From: Ancistrus triradiatus
Lineage: Eukaryota > Chordata > Actinopteri > Siluriformes > Loricariidae
Assembly (NCBI GenBank): GCA_025084515.1
Contig: JAJAGP010002218.1
Span: forward strand, 1-64,000
Direction: 5' to 3'
Length of the DNA stretch: 64,000 bases
Within the stretch, counting starts at the first letter, position 1; each line of letters begins with the position of its first letter. The notes under the pieces are model-generated. The model saw nothing but the letters and a program-made list of their open reading frames with translations, was not told the origin of the DNA and did no database searches. Made by a program: the position numbers and the translations under genes. Positions 1 through 10,412 of this stretch are shown in pieces.

Positions 1-644
1 TCCAGGCCCGTCTGAAGTTTGCCAGAGAGCATATGGATGATCCAGAAGAAGATTGGGAGAATATCATGTGGTCAGATGAAACCAAAATAGAACATTTTGG
101 TAAAAACTCAACTGCATTAAAAAATATGCTGAGTCGCATCCCAAGAACACCATACCTACTACGAAGCATGGGGGTGGAAACATCATGCTTTGGGGCTGTT
201 TTTCTGCAGAGGGGACAGGACGACTGATCCGTGTTAAGGGAAGAATGAACGGGGCCATGTATCGGGAGATTTTAAGCCAAAACCTCCTTCCATTAGTGAG
301 AGCATTGAAGATGGAACGTGGCTGGGTCTTCCAGCATGACAGTGATCCCAAGCACACCACTCGGGCAACGAAGGAGTGGCTCCGTAATAAGCATTTCAAG
401 GTCCTGGAGTGGCCTAGCCAGTCTCCAGACCTCAACCCCATTTATTGACCAAATACTTATTTTCCACCATAATTTACAATTTAATTCTTTAAAAATACTA
501 CAATGTGATTTCCTGGATTTTTTTGCTCATTTTGTCTCTCATAGTTGAAGTGTACCTATGATGACAATTACAGACCTCTCTCATCTTTTTAAGTCGGAGA
601 ACTTGCACAATCAGTGGCTGACTAAATACTTTTTTGCCCCACTG
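1..644 (+). mobile_element. Tc1-A transposon, 3' part (cut by window edge)
   Basis: DNA transposon of the Tc1/mariner superfamily. The left end lies outside the window. The right terminal inverted repeat ends at 644 in TGCCCCACTG and is followed by a TA dinucleotide (645-646), the expected target duplication. The segment matches the other Tc1-A copies at 10.2, 14.2, 50.5 and 61.6 kb. Compared with them, everything between the codons for SPDLNPI and the 3' untranslated region (near 442) is deleted, so the C-terminal part of the transposase is gone. Confidence 0.93.
3..448 (+). pseudogene. Tc1-A transposase fragment, frameshifted
   Basis: Relic of a DD34E transposase, the enzyme that cuts and reinserts Tc1 elements at TA sites. 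The first frame (from position 3) reads through [20 protein letters not shown], with the first catalytic Asp at 75-77. A small deletion around 110-135 shifts the frame. The second frame (about 135-448) continues with [20 protein letters not shown] and [10 protein letters not shown], the second catalytic Asp being codon 338-340. The frame then reaches SPDLNPI and stops, because the deletion begins exactly where the catalytic Glu should follow. It cannot encode an active enzyme. Confidence 0.9.
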
Positions 645-1607
645 TATATTGTACTATACAAATATTTTTCCTACATACCGGTACTTAAAATCAAACCCAT
701 AAGCAGTATTTGACAAGACAAAATTTATTCCTTGTTAGTGTTGATTCTGTCTTTATAATTGATGTCTTCTAAGTGACAGAGTTGTGCACAATATTGCTAG
801 AGACAGGAACTTGCACAAAGTTTGTACAATTAACAAGTATAAACATAACTGCACTACACTAAAATGATATACTATATTGGTGACTAATTAAAGTACATTG
901 TGTATGTAACTAAAAAAGCCAATGAGTTTTATGTATGTATACAAATAGTATGAATGCCCTTTTACGTAAACATTAAAATGGTATTAAAATAACTTACTGC
1001 CTATTAGACAGACTGATTTTTTTTGGTTTGACACCCAGATTTTTTTTACTCCTGATACCAGGTGCCATTCCTTCTCTTTTTTTTCAGAGCCAAGAAGTGA
1101 CCCCTTGTGTGACTGACTGCCCATTCAGCAGCATAGAGATCTGAGGATTTGGGGCTGTACTACAACAGATTAATCACTTAACATGCTGATGGGGTCAGCC
1201 TGTGTCACTGAAAACACTGGTTAGTCTGCCTTCAAAGTCTAAAAAATCACTTTTCGTGTTGAGAATATTAATCATAATGACAGCTAGTCACGTTGACACC
1301 TGTTTTTATAAGCTATTCAAATTGTTAAACCTACTGTTTTGAAAAAACTGAGGAGCGTTAGTGTATTTATAATGATAATGGTCCATAATAGTAATGAAAG
1401 AAACCAACACTAAAGTTGCTAAAGTTTTAAATGCAGAGATGGGAAATCAGGATATTTTGTCTGCCTTAGGAAAGTTTTACAGCCAGTGGATCTTATGCAG
1501 GTTCTTTCATAACAGAAACTGATTTTCTTCAATATTTTTGAAACATTGCCCTAATGTTTTTCTCTTTGACTTAATAGATGTGATGCGCATTGCAACTATT
1601 AAACTGT
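645..1607. other. AT-rich DNA, no gene seen
   Basis: About 960 bp with no recognisable repeat, coding frame or transposon end. Base composition is AT-rich with short homopolymer runs (a T run at 1019-1023 and others near 1045). Nothing further can be supported. Confidence 0.5.
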
Positions 1608-1773
1608 GGGACTGTGGTGGCCCAGTGGTTAAGGTACTGGACTCAAATCCCACCTCTGCCATTGTTGGGTCCTTGAGCAAGACCCTTAACCCACAATTGC
1701 TTGGATTGTAAGACTGTACCAATTGTAAGTCGCTCTGGATAAGGGCGTCTGCTAAATTCTGTAAATGTAAATT
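1608..1773 (+). mobile_element. SINE-A copy, internally deleted
   Basis: tRNA-derived short retroposon. The head GGTGGCCCAGTGGTTAAGG resembles a Pol III A box. The stretch between GTACTGGACT and CAAATCCCACC is missing relative to the copies at 41.5 and 59.8 kb, removing the middle of the tRNA-like head up to the start of the B box. The body (CACTGTTGGGTCCTTGAGCA type) and the tail (GTAAGTCGCTCTGGATAAGG, then TGTAAA repeats) are present. It encodes no protein. Confidence 0.85.
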
Positions 1774-2788
1774 AAACAATGTCATTTTCTCTCGCAATCC
1801 AAGCGCAATTCTCATGCAGGGAATGTAATTCCGATCCAGGGTATGTAATTCACCTGAGTGGTAACACCTGCGGTCGATCACCTCAGTGCTTATACGGAGC
1901 ACAACACCAGCCAGACGCTAACGTAGCAATAAGTACTTAGCAATACCATTCCTAATTAAAATGCTCCACTTTTAATGTTTGTATTTTTAGTCCTGCCATT
2001 TAGGCCTGGTGAAAGCCTTAAGCATTGTTTTTAGGCTTTGAAAACAATGAAGGCTGTGTTGTGGCCTTAATGAGCATCTACTGCTCATTCTACTGCCACC
2101 AAATCTTCATCAAAGAGCAGAGAAGAGAGAGAGAGAGGGAGGCAGAGAGAGAGAGAAGGCAAGACTTTCTCTTTCTGACACAAACAGTTGATACAACATG
2201 ATGGCAGTTTTGCAAAGAAGCTGCCTTTGTTTAGCTCCTTGAGTGCCATAACATCTTTTGATTACAAGAGGTTTTAGTGCCATCAGAGGATGCCGACGCT
2301 ACAGAGTCATCCTGTGGATTTGTTTTCAAAGTGTGTGTAAGAAGTGATTGTATTTTAATGACCTGGGCCTGTGGCTCACCAGGGCTCTTGCAGAAAGTTG
2401 ATTTTATTACCTTGCGGGACTATGTTTGTGCATCTTTTCCTTTTCTCCCACCATTTTAGTTCCAAGCTGCTTATTGATGTAATGTGATTGTAATGGGGCT
2501 ATACATTTAGGGAACTATTTTGCTCTGGAAGTTGTTAACGTGGATGTGGAAAGGTGGTAGGGATTAAATGATGAAGCTTTGTGTCTGGGAGTGGATAAAA
2601 CAGTGTTTCATATAAAGGTTTGGGCACTCAAGACCATATTACGGTACATGTTTTGTTGATTTTCCATATTAATCAGATCTCTGTTGGGAGCGAATATAAA
2701 TATGAAATATTAAAAGGTCAGTTCATTTCTGAGGCCTTGGAAATGATATATCTATCTATCTAGATCTTTTTCTGTCTACATGTATGTA
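1774..2788. other. single-copy-looking DNA, no gene seen
   Basis: No transposon or coding exon recognised. It contains the (GA)n tract at 2114-2159 and a stretch around 2040-2110 rich in short, non-repetitive AT/GC mixed sequence that could be constrained, but nothing in the sequence proves this. Confidence 0.45.
2114..2159. repeat. imperfect (GA)n microsatellite
   Basis: Purine-rich run of GA repeats interrupted by GGGAGGCA. A simple sequence repeat with no coding meaning. Confidence 0.9.
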
Positions 2789-3745
2789 CAATGATGCTTG
2801 AAAGTTTGTGAACCCTTTCATTGTTTTCTGTTTTTTATTAAAATATTAACCTGTTAATTTCTCTGCTAAAATATGTCCCAAAATATCATCAGAGCCCTAA
2901 AAGTAAAATACAGAGAATGTTAACATGTAGAATTAGATGTAAATTTGAAGGTGAAAGTAGTCTGGTGTTTTCAATCAGTAGGATGACAGTCAAGTACAAG
3001 TGGGCACCCTGTTCTATTTAAAGCACAGGAATCTATCAAAGTCTGATCTTCACAACACATGACTGTGGAAGTGTCTCATGGCATGGACAAATGAGATTTC
3101 TGAGGACCTCAGAACAAGAGTTGTTGATGCTCATCAGACAGTTATAAAACAATCTCTTTGGACTATTTGGACATCTCCACCAATATAGAGTCAGACAGAT
3201 TTCAAGACCACTGTTACTCTCCCCATGAGCGGTCAAGCCACAAAGATCATTTCTAAGCAGATGAAAGCCACAAGGGCAGGAACCCAGGATACCTTCTAAG
3301 CATCTGAAGGCCTCTCATGTTCATGAGCCCACCATCAGGAGAACACTGAACAACAATGGTGTGCATGGCAGGGTTGCATGGCCAAAGCCACTACCTTTCA
3401 ACTAGAACATTGCTGCCTACCATGCAGCATCTGGACAAGCTAAAAGGCTTTTGGGAAAAAATAGGGTGTTTGAGAGCAATGTATAATTTTTTGGTTTCAT
3501 TGAGAAGCGTTGACAGGAGAAAGAAAAAGCATTGCATTCATTATGAAGTTCAGAACCTACCATCCTGTATTTTAAATATGATGATGGTAGTGTCATGATT
3601 TGGGCCTATTTTGCTGAATATGGGCCAGGACTTCTTGCCATCATTAATGGCACAATGAATTCTGAATTATACCAGCTAATTCTAAATGAAAATGTCAGGA
3701 CACAGGTCATCATATCAAAAATAGTTTAAGAAGAATAACATTAAG
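2789..3745 (+). mobile_element. old, truncated Tc1-B transposon
   Basis: Starts after TA (2787-2788) with CAATGATGCTTGAAAGTTTG, close to the Tc1-B end at 28066. The 5' untranslated region carries the family landmark for 'hexamer-rich' noncoding DNA and then a transposase relic. Homology is lost near 3745, so the 3' third and right inverted repeat are missing. It is clearly more diverged from the other Tc1-B copies (44.6, 49.3, 28.1 kb) than they are from each other, so it is an older insertion or a separate subfamily. Confidence 0.85.
3078..3745 (+). pseudogene. Tc1-B transposase relic
   Basis: Begins at ATG 3078 with MAWTNEISEDLRTRVVDAHQ, matching the N terminus of other Tc1-B copies. Frameshifts and stops follow almost at once. 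Further pieces are recognisable at the DNA level: the ESTIRRTLNNNGVHGRVA-type segment near 3325-3375, and the VWAYFAEYGPGLLAIINGTM-type segment near 3597-3657. The first catalytic Asp region (around 3450-3520) is partly deleted, and the second Asp and Glu lie beyond the truncation. Not functional. Confidence 0.8.
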
Positions 3746-6004
3746 AAAGCTCAACATCGGGAACCAGTGTTCTACCCATACTCTGGCACTCTAGTTTGAT
3801 TCCTGCCTGTGGCAAGGTGAGATCTGTTGGTTACAGAGTTGTGGTTTGGTTCCTGGCAACATTGTTGTTTATAAAGTCCAGGAGATTCCCTGGAGCCATT
3901 TATAGTCCAGCAATATAGGCTTTCTGGCACCTGTGTAGTCCAGATGGGTCCTGTTACACCCATTTAGTATTTAAGACCGGGTTGTTACTGCCCATACAGG
4001 TTGCAGCCTCAGTGTGTGTTCACCGGATTACCTCTGATATCGTGATAAGGTTCCCAAGTCTCAGTGCTCCTTGGGGTGGGTGCTGGGTCTCTGAGGTTGT
4101 CACATGACCGTTACAATATTTGGCTCTTTCTCCATTTTTTTCATTTTTTTCCCCCCCGAGAGAACCACTGTCAGTCCTGTTGTTTAGAACCGGCTCAAGG
4201 TTTTCTGCTACCTGAAAACAGTTCATTTTTGAGTTCTCATACCCTCTCTCATGTGAGCATATTTACTTTTTTCTTTTTTTCTACATTACCTTGCAGTATT
4301 TCACTTCTCTCTCTTCAGATTTTTCTATGTAACCTAAAAATAACTTGAACGCTTCAGTTTCGCATTTCAGCGTCTTCTCTTTTCACATCATCTCCTTTGC
4401 CAATTCTCTGTCAACACTGAGATGTTTTTATTGCCTCCTTTTTTACTATGACCTCTATTTAGGCCACCTCAGCTCAGATTGAATAAAGTCATCCAGTCGT
4501 TAGAGAGAGCAAATTTACATTCCTGCTTTACTAATGTTTAATTTCATTAATGTGCAATATCAGTCGTTAACGGGCATTAATTATGAATGAAAACATAATG
4601 ATGGCCATTAATATTTAATTAAAGGGCAATCAAGTGTTATTTGGAAGTGTTACAAAACTAGACACTAATAAAAGAATATTCGGTTCAGTCTGTAATAGAG
4701 AAGAGAAGACAAAGAAGTTAATGGGCAGTTCTGAAAATCTGAATACTGGGCACGTTGGCTGTGGCTACGTTAACCCAAGCCTGTGTATAGATTTCTGTGG
4801 ATTAGCAAAACACATGAAATCTTAAAGTTACCCTCACTTTTCCATCTATTTTCTATGATAGATGTTTAGTCTAAACAGGAATATGAGCTATGGGTTCAGA
4901 CTGAAATCTTCAGAGGCTCATCCAACCATGATGTACTCCATTTAAATTGATTATCCTAAGTGGGGGATCGAGAAATATTATGCACATCTAGTGAAGCTAC
5001 TCTGTTTACCACAATGTCTCAGTCTATTTTACAGTAATAAGAAATATTAATATACCATAGGACAACATGTTCTTTGTTGGTCATGGGTAACCGGCATTCT
5101 TGGCACCCACAACTCTGATAGAGACAAAGATACAGATTACCCAAGTGTAAAATTAGTATACAGTGCTCTATTCCTGACAAGAAAACTATAATGCAAACAA
5201 AGCAAGAGCAACAATCTCTCGAGACTGAAGCCACTTCTTGTTCTGTGCCCCAGCAATGATTTTGGAGTAGGCTGTTTTTGTACACTATAAAGTCTGTTTG
5301 GCATTGAGTGCGGCCTCAGAGTTTGCCTTGTATCCCAGTCTGTTGTGCTGAAGAACACCCATGCAGCTCTATTGAGATGGTAAGCATGGCTTGTTTACTC
5401 AAAGTTTGCCTTTCTTCCCCATTCACAGTCACCAGTTAGCAAAACAAAAGGGCCTATGAAGCAGTCATTTGTCGAGTGGGCTCACAAGCGCACTGGTCAT
5501 GCGGAGGAGGCTGGTTTGTGGTGCGGCACATGTTTGTTAGGGTGGGTCTCACCATTGTTTTAACCCAGAGTGCCCTCCCTCTGTTGCTTGTGATGTCTTT
5601 GTGTGCGTCCTTGTGGCGTTGGATAGTGCCCTCCTCCAGAGTGGAGGAACAATTAAGAGGAAATGTAAGCTTAATGTTTATTGCTGCATCTTCACCATGC
5701 AATCTGGCAACGTTTAATTCCAACAAGTTATTTTCTCGTACCGTGATGGAGGAAGGTCGTAGTTGAATATTTATGTTATTCAGACCATCAGAATCATTAA
5801 CTACACCATATGTTTCCGAACTAATCATGCATGATGACATTTGCAGCACGATGAACTTAAGAATGGATGAGTCAGCGCTTTTGAGAATAGATAAGCGATG
5901 CTGCTGTCGACAGCTGTGGAGGGTAAAGGTAGGAGGGAGGATAATATGGATGATGAAGTCAAGTAGTGGTGTCAATACAGTTATATACCCTCACTGCTCA
6001 CTTT
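3746..6004. other. 2.2 kb without recognisable gene
   Basis: No transposon ends or convincing exons. It includes a homeodomain-motif-rich patch (4480-4640, listed separately). It also holds a stretch at 5454-5975 that happens to be open on both strands but shows no protein family signature on either. Confidence 0.45.
4480..4640. promoter_or_regulatory. TAAT-rich patch, possible enhancer-type element
   Basis: Dense cluster of TTAAT/ATTAA motifs in non-repetitive sequence, for example TTCATTAATGTG, GCATTAATTATGAATG and GGCCATTAATATTTAATTAA. Such clusters are the core binding sites of homeodomain proteins and are common in vertebrate conserved noncoding elements near developmental genes. The motif density is seen directly; the regulatory role is inference only. 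AT-rich DNA can produce the same pattern by chance. Confidence 0.25.
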
Positions 6005-6655
6005 ATATGTATACCTCCTTGATTCTCAACTCATTGTCCATTTTATCAGTTCGTCTTACCTTATGGAAGGACTTTGTAGTTCTACAATTACAGACTGTAG
6101 TCCATGTTTCTCTACATACTTTGTTAGTACCCTTTACTCTGTTCTCTAATGCTCACCACAGATCAGGTACTATTTGGGTGGTGGATCATTCTCAGCACTG
6201 CACTGACACAGCACTGTGTGTTAGTGTGTACAATTGGATCAGACACAGCAGTGCTGCTGGAGTTTTTAAAACACTGTGTTCATTCACTCAAAGTCAGAGA
6301 CAGTAGCTCATCTGTTGTTACAACGTTTGTGTTAGTCATCCTCTAATCCTTCATCAGTGCTAACAGGATGCTGCCTACAGGAAGCTGGTGGCTGGACATT
6401 TTTGGTTGGTGGACTATTTTCAGCCCAGCATTGACAATGAGGTGTTTGAAAACTCCTGCAGTGCCTAGAATGATGCACCACCAAAATAGGACCTGATCTG
6501 TGGTGATGCTGCCATTAGACAACAGTGTAAAGGGGAAAAACAAAGTATGTAGAGAAATAGATGTTCTACAGACTGAAATTGTAGATCTACCAAGTGCTTC
6601 AATATGGTAATTGGAACTGTTCCTAATAAAGTGTCAGCTTGGTGTATGTAATCTA
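6005..6655. mobile_element. foldback (long inverted repeat) nonautonomous element
   Basis: Left arm about 6015-6200 and right arm about 6455-6650 are imperfect inverted copies. Shared blocks include TTTCTCTACATACTTTGT, ACCACAGATCAGGT and TGGTGGATCATTCT on the left, and their reverse complements on the right. The spacer includes CAGACACAGCAGTGCTGCTG, a phrase I remember from a widespread fish repeat with long inverted arms, probably a DNA transposon derivative. No transposase is encoded. Exact ends and target duplication could not be fixed. Confidence 0.7.
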
Positions 6656-7267
6656 TATAGGTACATTTGATAGAGCCAGGATTAGAACTCACAACCCAAA
6701 TACAGTTTATGAATATTGCAGAGGCATAAAGGCCTTTCTTAATAGTTAGTGGTGTATCCAGCTTCTGTAGATTCCTCTTCTTGAATTCTCTGAGTACAGT
6801 GATACATTGTAGATAGATGAATTTGATAAGACAAGCTGGGCTGCTGCTTTATCTCAGATGACTCTGGCACAGGATATTTTAGAATAAGATTATTACTCAT
6901 TGAATCTGACCCCAAAAGATGAGCTACATATATCTTCGAGTCTTGCATTTATATCATGCCTGACGTTAATGACCAAATGTTACTTCTCATCCATGTCATT
7001 ACTACAATCTAAGTTTCTTAAGGATTTTTTCCCCCTCTCTTAAAAATTAATTTCTGTCTTCTTTCCTCTAACTAATATTGTGAATGTAAGCTCTGTTCGA
7101 GAAGATTAACAAAACTGAAAAGAAATGTCTGCATGTGAGTTGATATGCTACTAAATTTTGAAGTTTTGTATGTATCTGGCCAAGTCTGGAATACTTAATT
7201 CCTCGAAATGCGTTTTTAAACAATAGATTGCAAGTATCATACATGTCTGCTTTTGTGGGTGTATATA
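6656..7267. other. no feature recognised
   Basis: About 600 bp of AT-rich DNA with no coding frame, transposon end or repeat that I recognise. Confidence 0.45.
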
Positions 7268-7927
7268 CAATGTGGTCCAAATGTCTGAGACCACTAGTTA
7301 AAATATTTTTCTTTAGCTTCTGTTTATTTAAACTATTACTATGAACTTATTAATTAGGTAGCTTAGTGAAATTCTTACATATAACACCTAAGCCTCCAAG
7401 GAGATTGGGTCTCTTTTTGATTCTTGGTTTCTTCTTGAGTCAAGATTTCTCCCTTATAACGTTTAAGGGGTTTTTCCTTTCCACTGTTGCCCTAGGCCTG
7501 CTCAGTTTGGACGTTGGGCCTAGAAAATAGAAAATTGTAAAGCTGCTTTGAGACAATGTTCCATTGGGGGGAGCGCAATAGAAATACATCTGACTTTGAC
7601 TTTTTCTATTACAAATAACATCAGTATAATAATTTAAGTGAAAAAGGTTCAGATTTTTTTAAACTTTGATAAATTTTAGAATTTATTAGTATTTGGTATG
7701 TTCCCATTTTTGTAATGACAACATGCACTGTTATAACAGCATAGCTTCTCAATATCCCAGAGCCCCTATAAATGCTGGATGGAGTTTAGGTAATTTGACT
7801 GGGGAAGAAAGTCCATGACAGTTGGCAGCCATTGATCTTTTTAGGCATTCAAGTAGTTATTGTTGAAAAGCATTGAGATGTGTTGAACGCCATTTCACCA
7901 GTGGCCTCAGACCTTTGAACACCATTG
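7268..7927 (-). mobile_element. Tc1-E transposon relic, internally deleted
   Basis: Flanked by TA on both sides (7266-7267 and 7928-7929). The left end CAATGTGGTCCAAATGTCTG mirrors the right end, which reads CAGACCTTTGAACACCATTG, giving an imperfect inverted repeat typical of a Tc1 family. On the minus strand, around 7830-7610, codons resembling the Tc1 transposase C terminus are visible (a degraded 'NPIEHLWG' region, then AVIT.HVVITKMGTYQ). The N-terminal two thirds of the transposase are missing. A LINE-K fragment is inserted at 7389-7598. Confidence 0.65.
7389..7598 (+). mobile_element. LINE-K 3'-end fragment inside Tc1-E
   Basis: Contains the conserved 3' part of LINE-K in sense orientation: CCTTTCCACTGTTGCCCTAG, then TTGTAAAGCTGCTTTGAGAC, then AATAGAAATACATCTGACTT. 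This is the reverse complement of the pattern seen at 22.5, 32.4, 42.7 and 58.2 kb. It interrupts Tc1-E, so it arrived later. Confidence 0.75.
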
Positions 7928-7982
7928 TATGTCTGTACACTCTTGCTCAAAAAGGGACCAAAATGGCGAAACATTAACATTT

Positions 7983-8187
7983 TCATTTACATTTACATTT
8001 ACAGCATTTAGCAGACGCCCTTATCCAGAGCGACTTACAATTGATACAGTCTTACAATCCAAGCAATTGTGGGTTAAGGGTCTTGCTCAAGGACCCAACA
8101 GTGGCAGCTTGGCAGAGGTGGGATTTGAACCCTGGACCTTCTGGTCCAAAGTCCAGTACCTTAACCGCTAGGCTACCACAGTCCCAC
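7983..8187 (-). mobile_element. SINE-A, near full length, inverted
   Basis: On the minus strand it reads: tRNA-like head (TGGTAGCCTAGCGGTTAAGG), B-box-like GGTTCAAATCC, middle (GGGTCCTTGAGCAAGACCCT) and tail (GTAAGTCGCTCTGGATAAGG followed by TGTAAA repeats at 7983-8003). It is one of the two or three most complete SINE-A copies in the window. It is noncoding, although parts are open on the plus strand. Confidence 0.88.
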
Positions 8188-8439
8188 AAAGCTTTGAAAC
8201 AAATCATTAGGAAGAAACTTAATATGTACTACATTCCCTTTCATGTTGTTTACATAAAGAACTGCCACTGTTGTTCCCACTCCACATTGTTGTTCCTCTA
8301 CAGTGGAATAGTAGTTGAAAAACATTTCCTGGCTAATTATATTTTTGTCCACATATTCTGTGTCAAGTTTAAATCTAGGCTCTGATCAGGCCAAGACAGA
8401 AACCTGGACTTGTTCTCAAATTTTTAGAGTGTAAGCAAA

Positions 8440-8830
8440 TGATGACTTTTTTCATGCTTAATCATATTGGAGATGCCATTGTTACCATGTCCTTACCTTT
8501 CTGGAGCATCACCATACAACTCAAATCAAGATTCATCTCGCCACATAATTCTTATGAACCTTTCCTTCCTCTGCCAAAATTATCATTTTGTATTTAATTG
8601 TTCTGAGACAACAATGGCTTTTAACACATCTTCTAGACAAAAGCCTGTATGAGACAACATTCTGTGTCCAGTTTGGACTTGGCCTTTTTTTTGCCTGGGA
8701 GTATATGCTAACGGCAATATTTTGTTAGTCTTATAGACTTAAAATGTTAGACTCAAGTCTTCAGTATTCAGAGAACATGGTGCTATAATTAAACAAAATC
8801 CCTGATGTCAAGCCATCGTCCATGCTGCAC
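8440..8830 (-). pseudogene. possible very diverged Tc1-like transposase relic
   Basis: The reverse complement of about 8500-8570 reads close to IMWRDES.FELYG, reminiscent of the first-Asp motif of Tc1/mariner transposases. The adjacent sequence has the general flow of such an element. No terminal repeats could be assigned and no continuous frame survives. It could be part of the same old insertion as 7268-7927 or an unrelated chance match. Confidence 0.3.
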
Positions 8831-10233
8831 TGACCCTGCAATATTTCATCCAATTTGTGGTGTTTGACGGGCCATCTCCTTAGAGGTTTGCTAGACTGAC
8901 AGTGAAGGCTGAGGGACACCAACTCTGGAAAACTTTGGCAAACTCACTAGTTCCAAAATGTACTACTTATTTTGAGTAGCAAGCTTACATGGTCTAAAGA
9001 CAATATGAGCCATGATTATGGCATAAGCTACTGTATAATTTACTGAACACACAACATAGCTTTAATTCACATGTATTGTTGTTGCTACAAACTCTAGTAG
9101 TGTTTGTGTAAAGCTTGTGTGCCCTTTCATGTTTTAAGATGCTAACATTAACTCTTAACTAACCTCTCGCATCTGTTACGTCTGAACCAGTAAAAGAGTA
9201 TCTTAATTAATAATTACAACCCTCCAAAATCCTGTTATGTTAAAAAGAATAAATAATTTCTATCATAAAAGACCTTTACTTGGGACTACAGATAGGAAGT
9301 TGATGTAATATTGCCTGAGATATTAACTTTTGTCCCTCCATGTTCTCACAGAATCATTAAATCATCACTTTACTTTTGTTTAAACACATTGTGACCTAAT
9401 CATCTGCTGCTGATGGAAATTACACTTAGCAAATGGGCATCACTTGTAAGTTGTCTTTGGACACTTGTGCTACGTGATAAAGTTTAACTGTTGTACCATT
9501 TACACATTCCTACTACCACAGCAAATAGTAACATTCCCTGGAGATCTCACCATCTCTCTGCACTTTCCACCCAGGCTAAACACTTAAGGAGTGTCAATGC
9601 TGTGATGACACATTGCTAAGAGCTGATGCAAGGCCTTAGAAAAGCTCTCACACACCATAGCCCATGTCTGCATAACTGCAGTGGTCTGTGTAAAGGGCAT
9701 GGGGTAGAGGTAGGAGAGAGAGGACTCTGATGTGATGCAATTGGATAGAAAAGCAAACAGAGTGCAACTTGACTCTGCCGTCCCTACTTACTTCTCAAAG
9801 AGGACGAGCACACTCTGTTCTACACCTCATCCTATACCCTGAAACCCCATCCACTTAATTTGAAGTTCTTAACAGTGTCTGAAATGCTGCTTCTGTTTCT
9901 CATGACGGTTATGTAAGCTGCCGTCCATCATGGAGACAGCTGCCTTAATGGCTACATCTTTCAACGGTATGTGCTGGAAGGGAACCTAAGCAGGCAGTGC
10001 AGTTGGGACACTCTCCAGACACATACACACACAGACAGACACATACAGTATTTAATGGTACACACAATACATTCACCCCTACTCCTACCTCCTACTGAAG
10101 TGTAATTTGTCATAACATTTGGCCAGCTGTGCACCTGGTATGTTTTTTTCCTAACATTTGCTAGTTTATTGGCTTATCTGAGGACATATCCCGAACGTGC
10201 AGCAATTATTACCCTAGTTAAAACACAGATAAG
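8831..10233. other. 1.4 kb without recognisable gene or repeat
   Basis: Non-repetitive, moderately AT-rich DNA. A GC-balanced stretch near 9540-9980 stands out from the surroundings but has no coding frame or known motif. No feature can be supported. Confidence 0.45.
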
Positions 10234-10412
10234 TACAGTGGGGCAAAAAAGTATTTAGTCAACCACTGATTGTGCAAGTTCTCCTACTTAGAAAGATGAG
10301 AAAGGTCTGTAATTTTCATCATAGGTACACTTCAACTATGAGAGACAAAATTAGAAAAATAAATTCAGGAAATCACATTGCAGGATTTTAAAAGAATTTA
10401 ATTGTAAATAAA

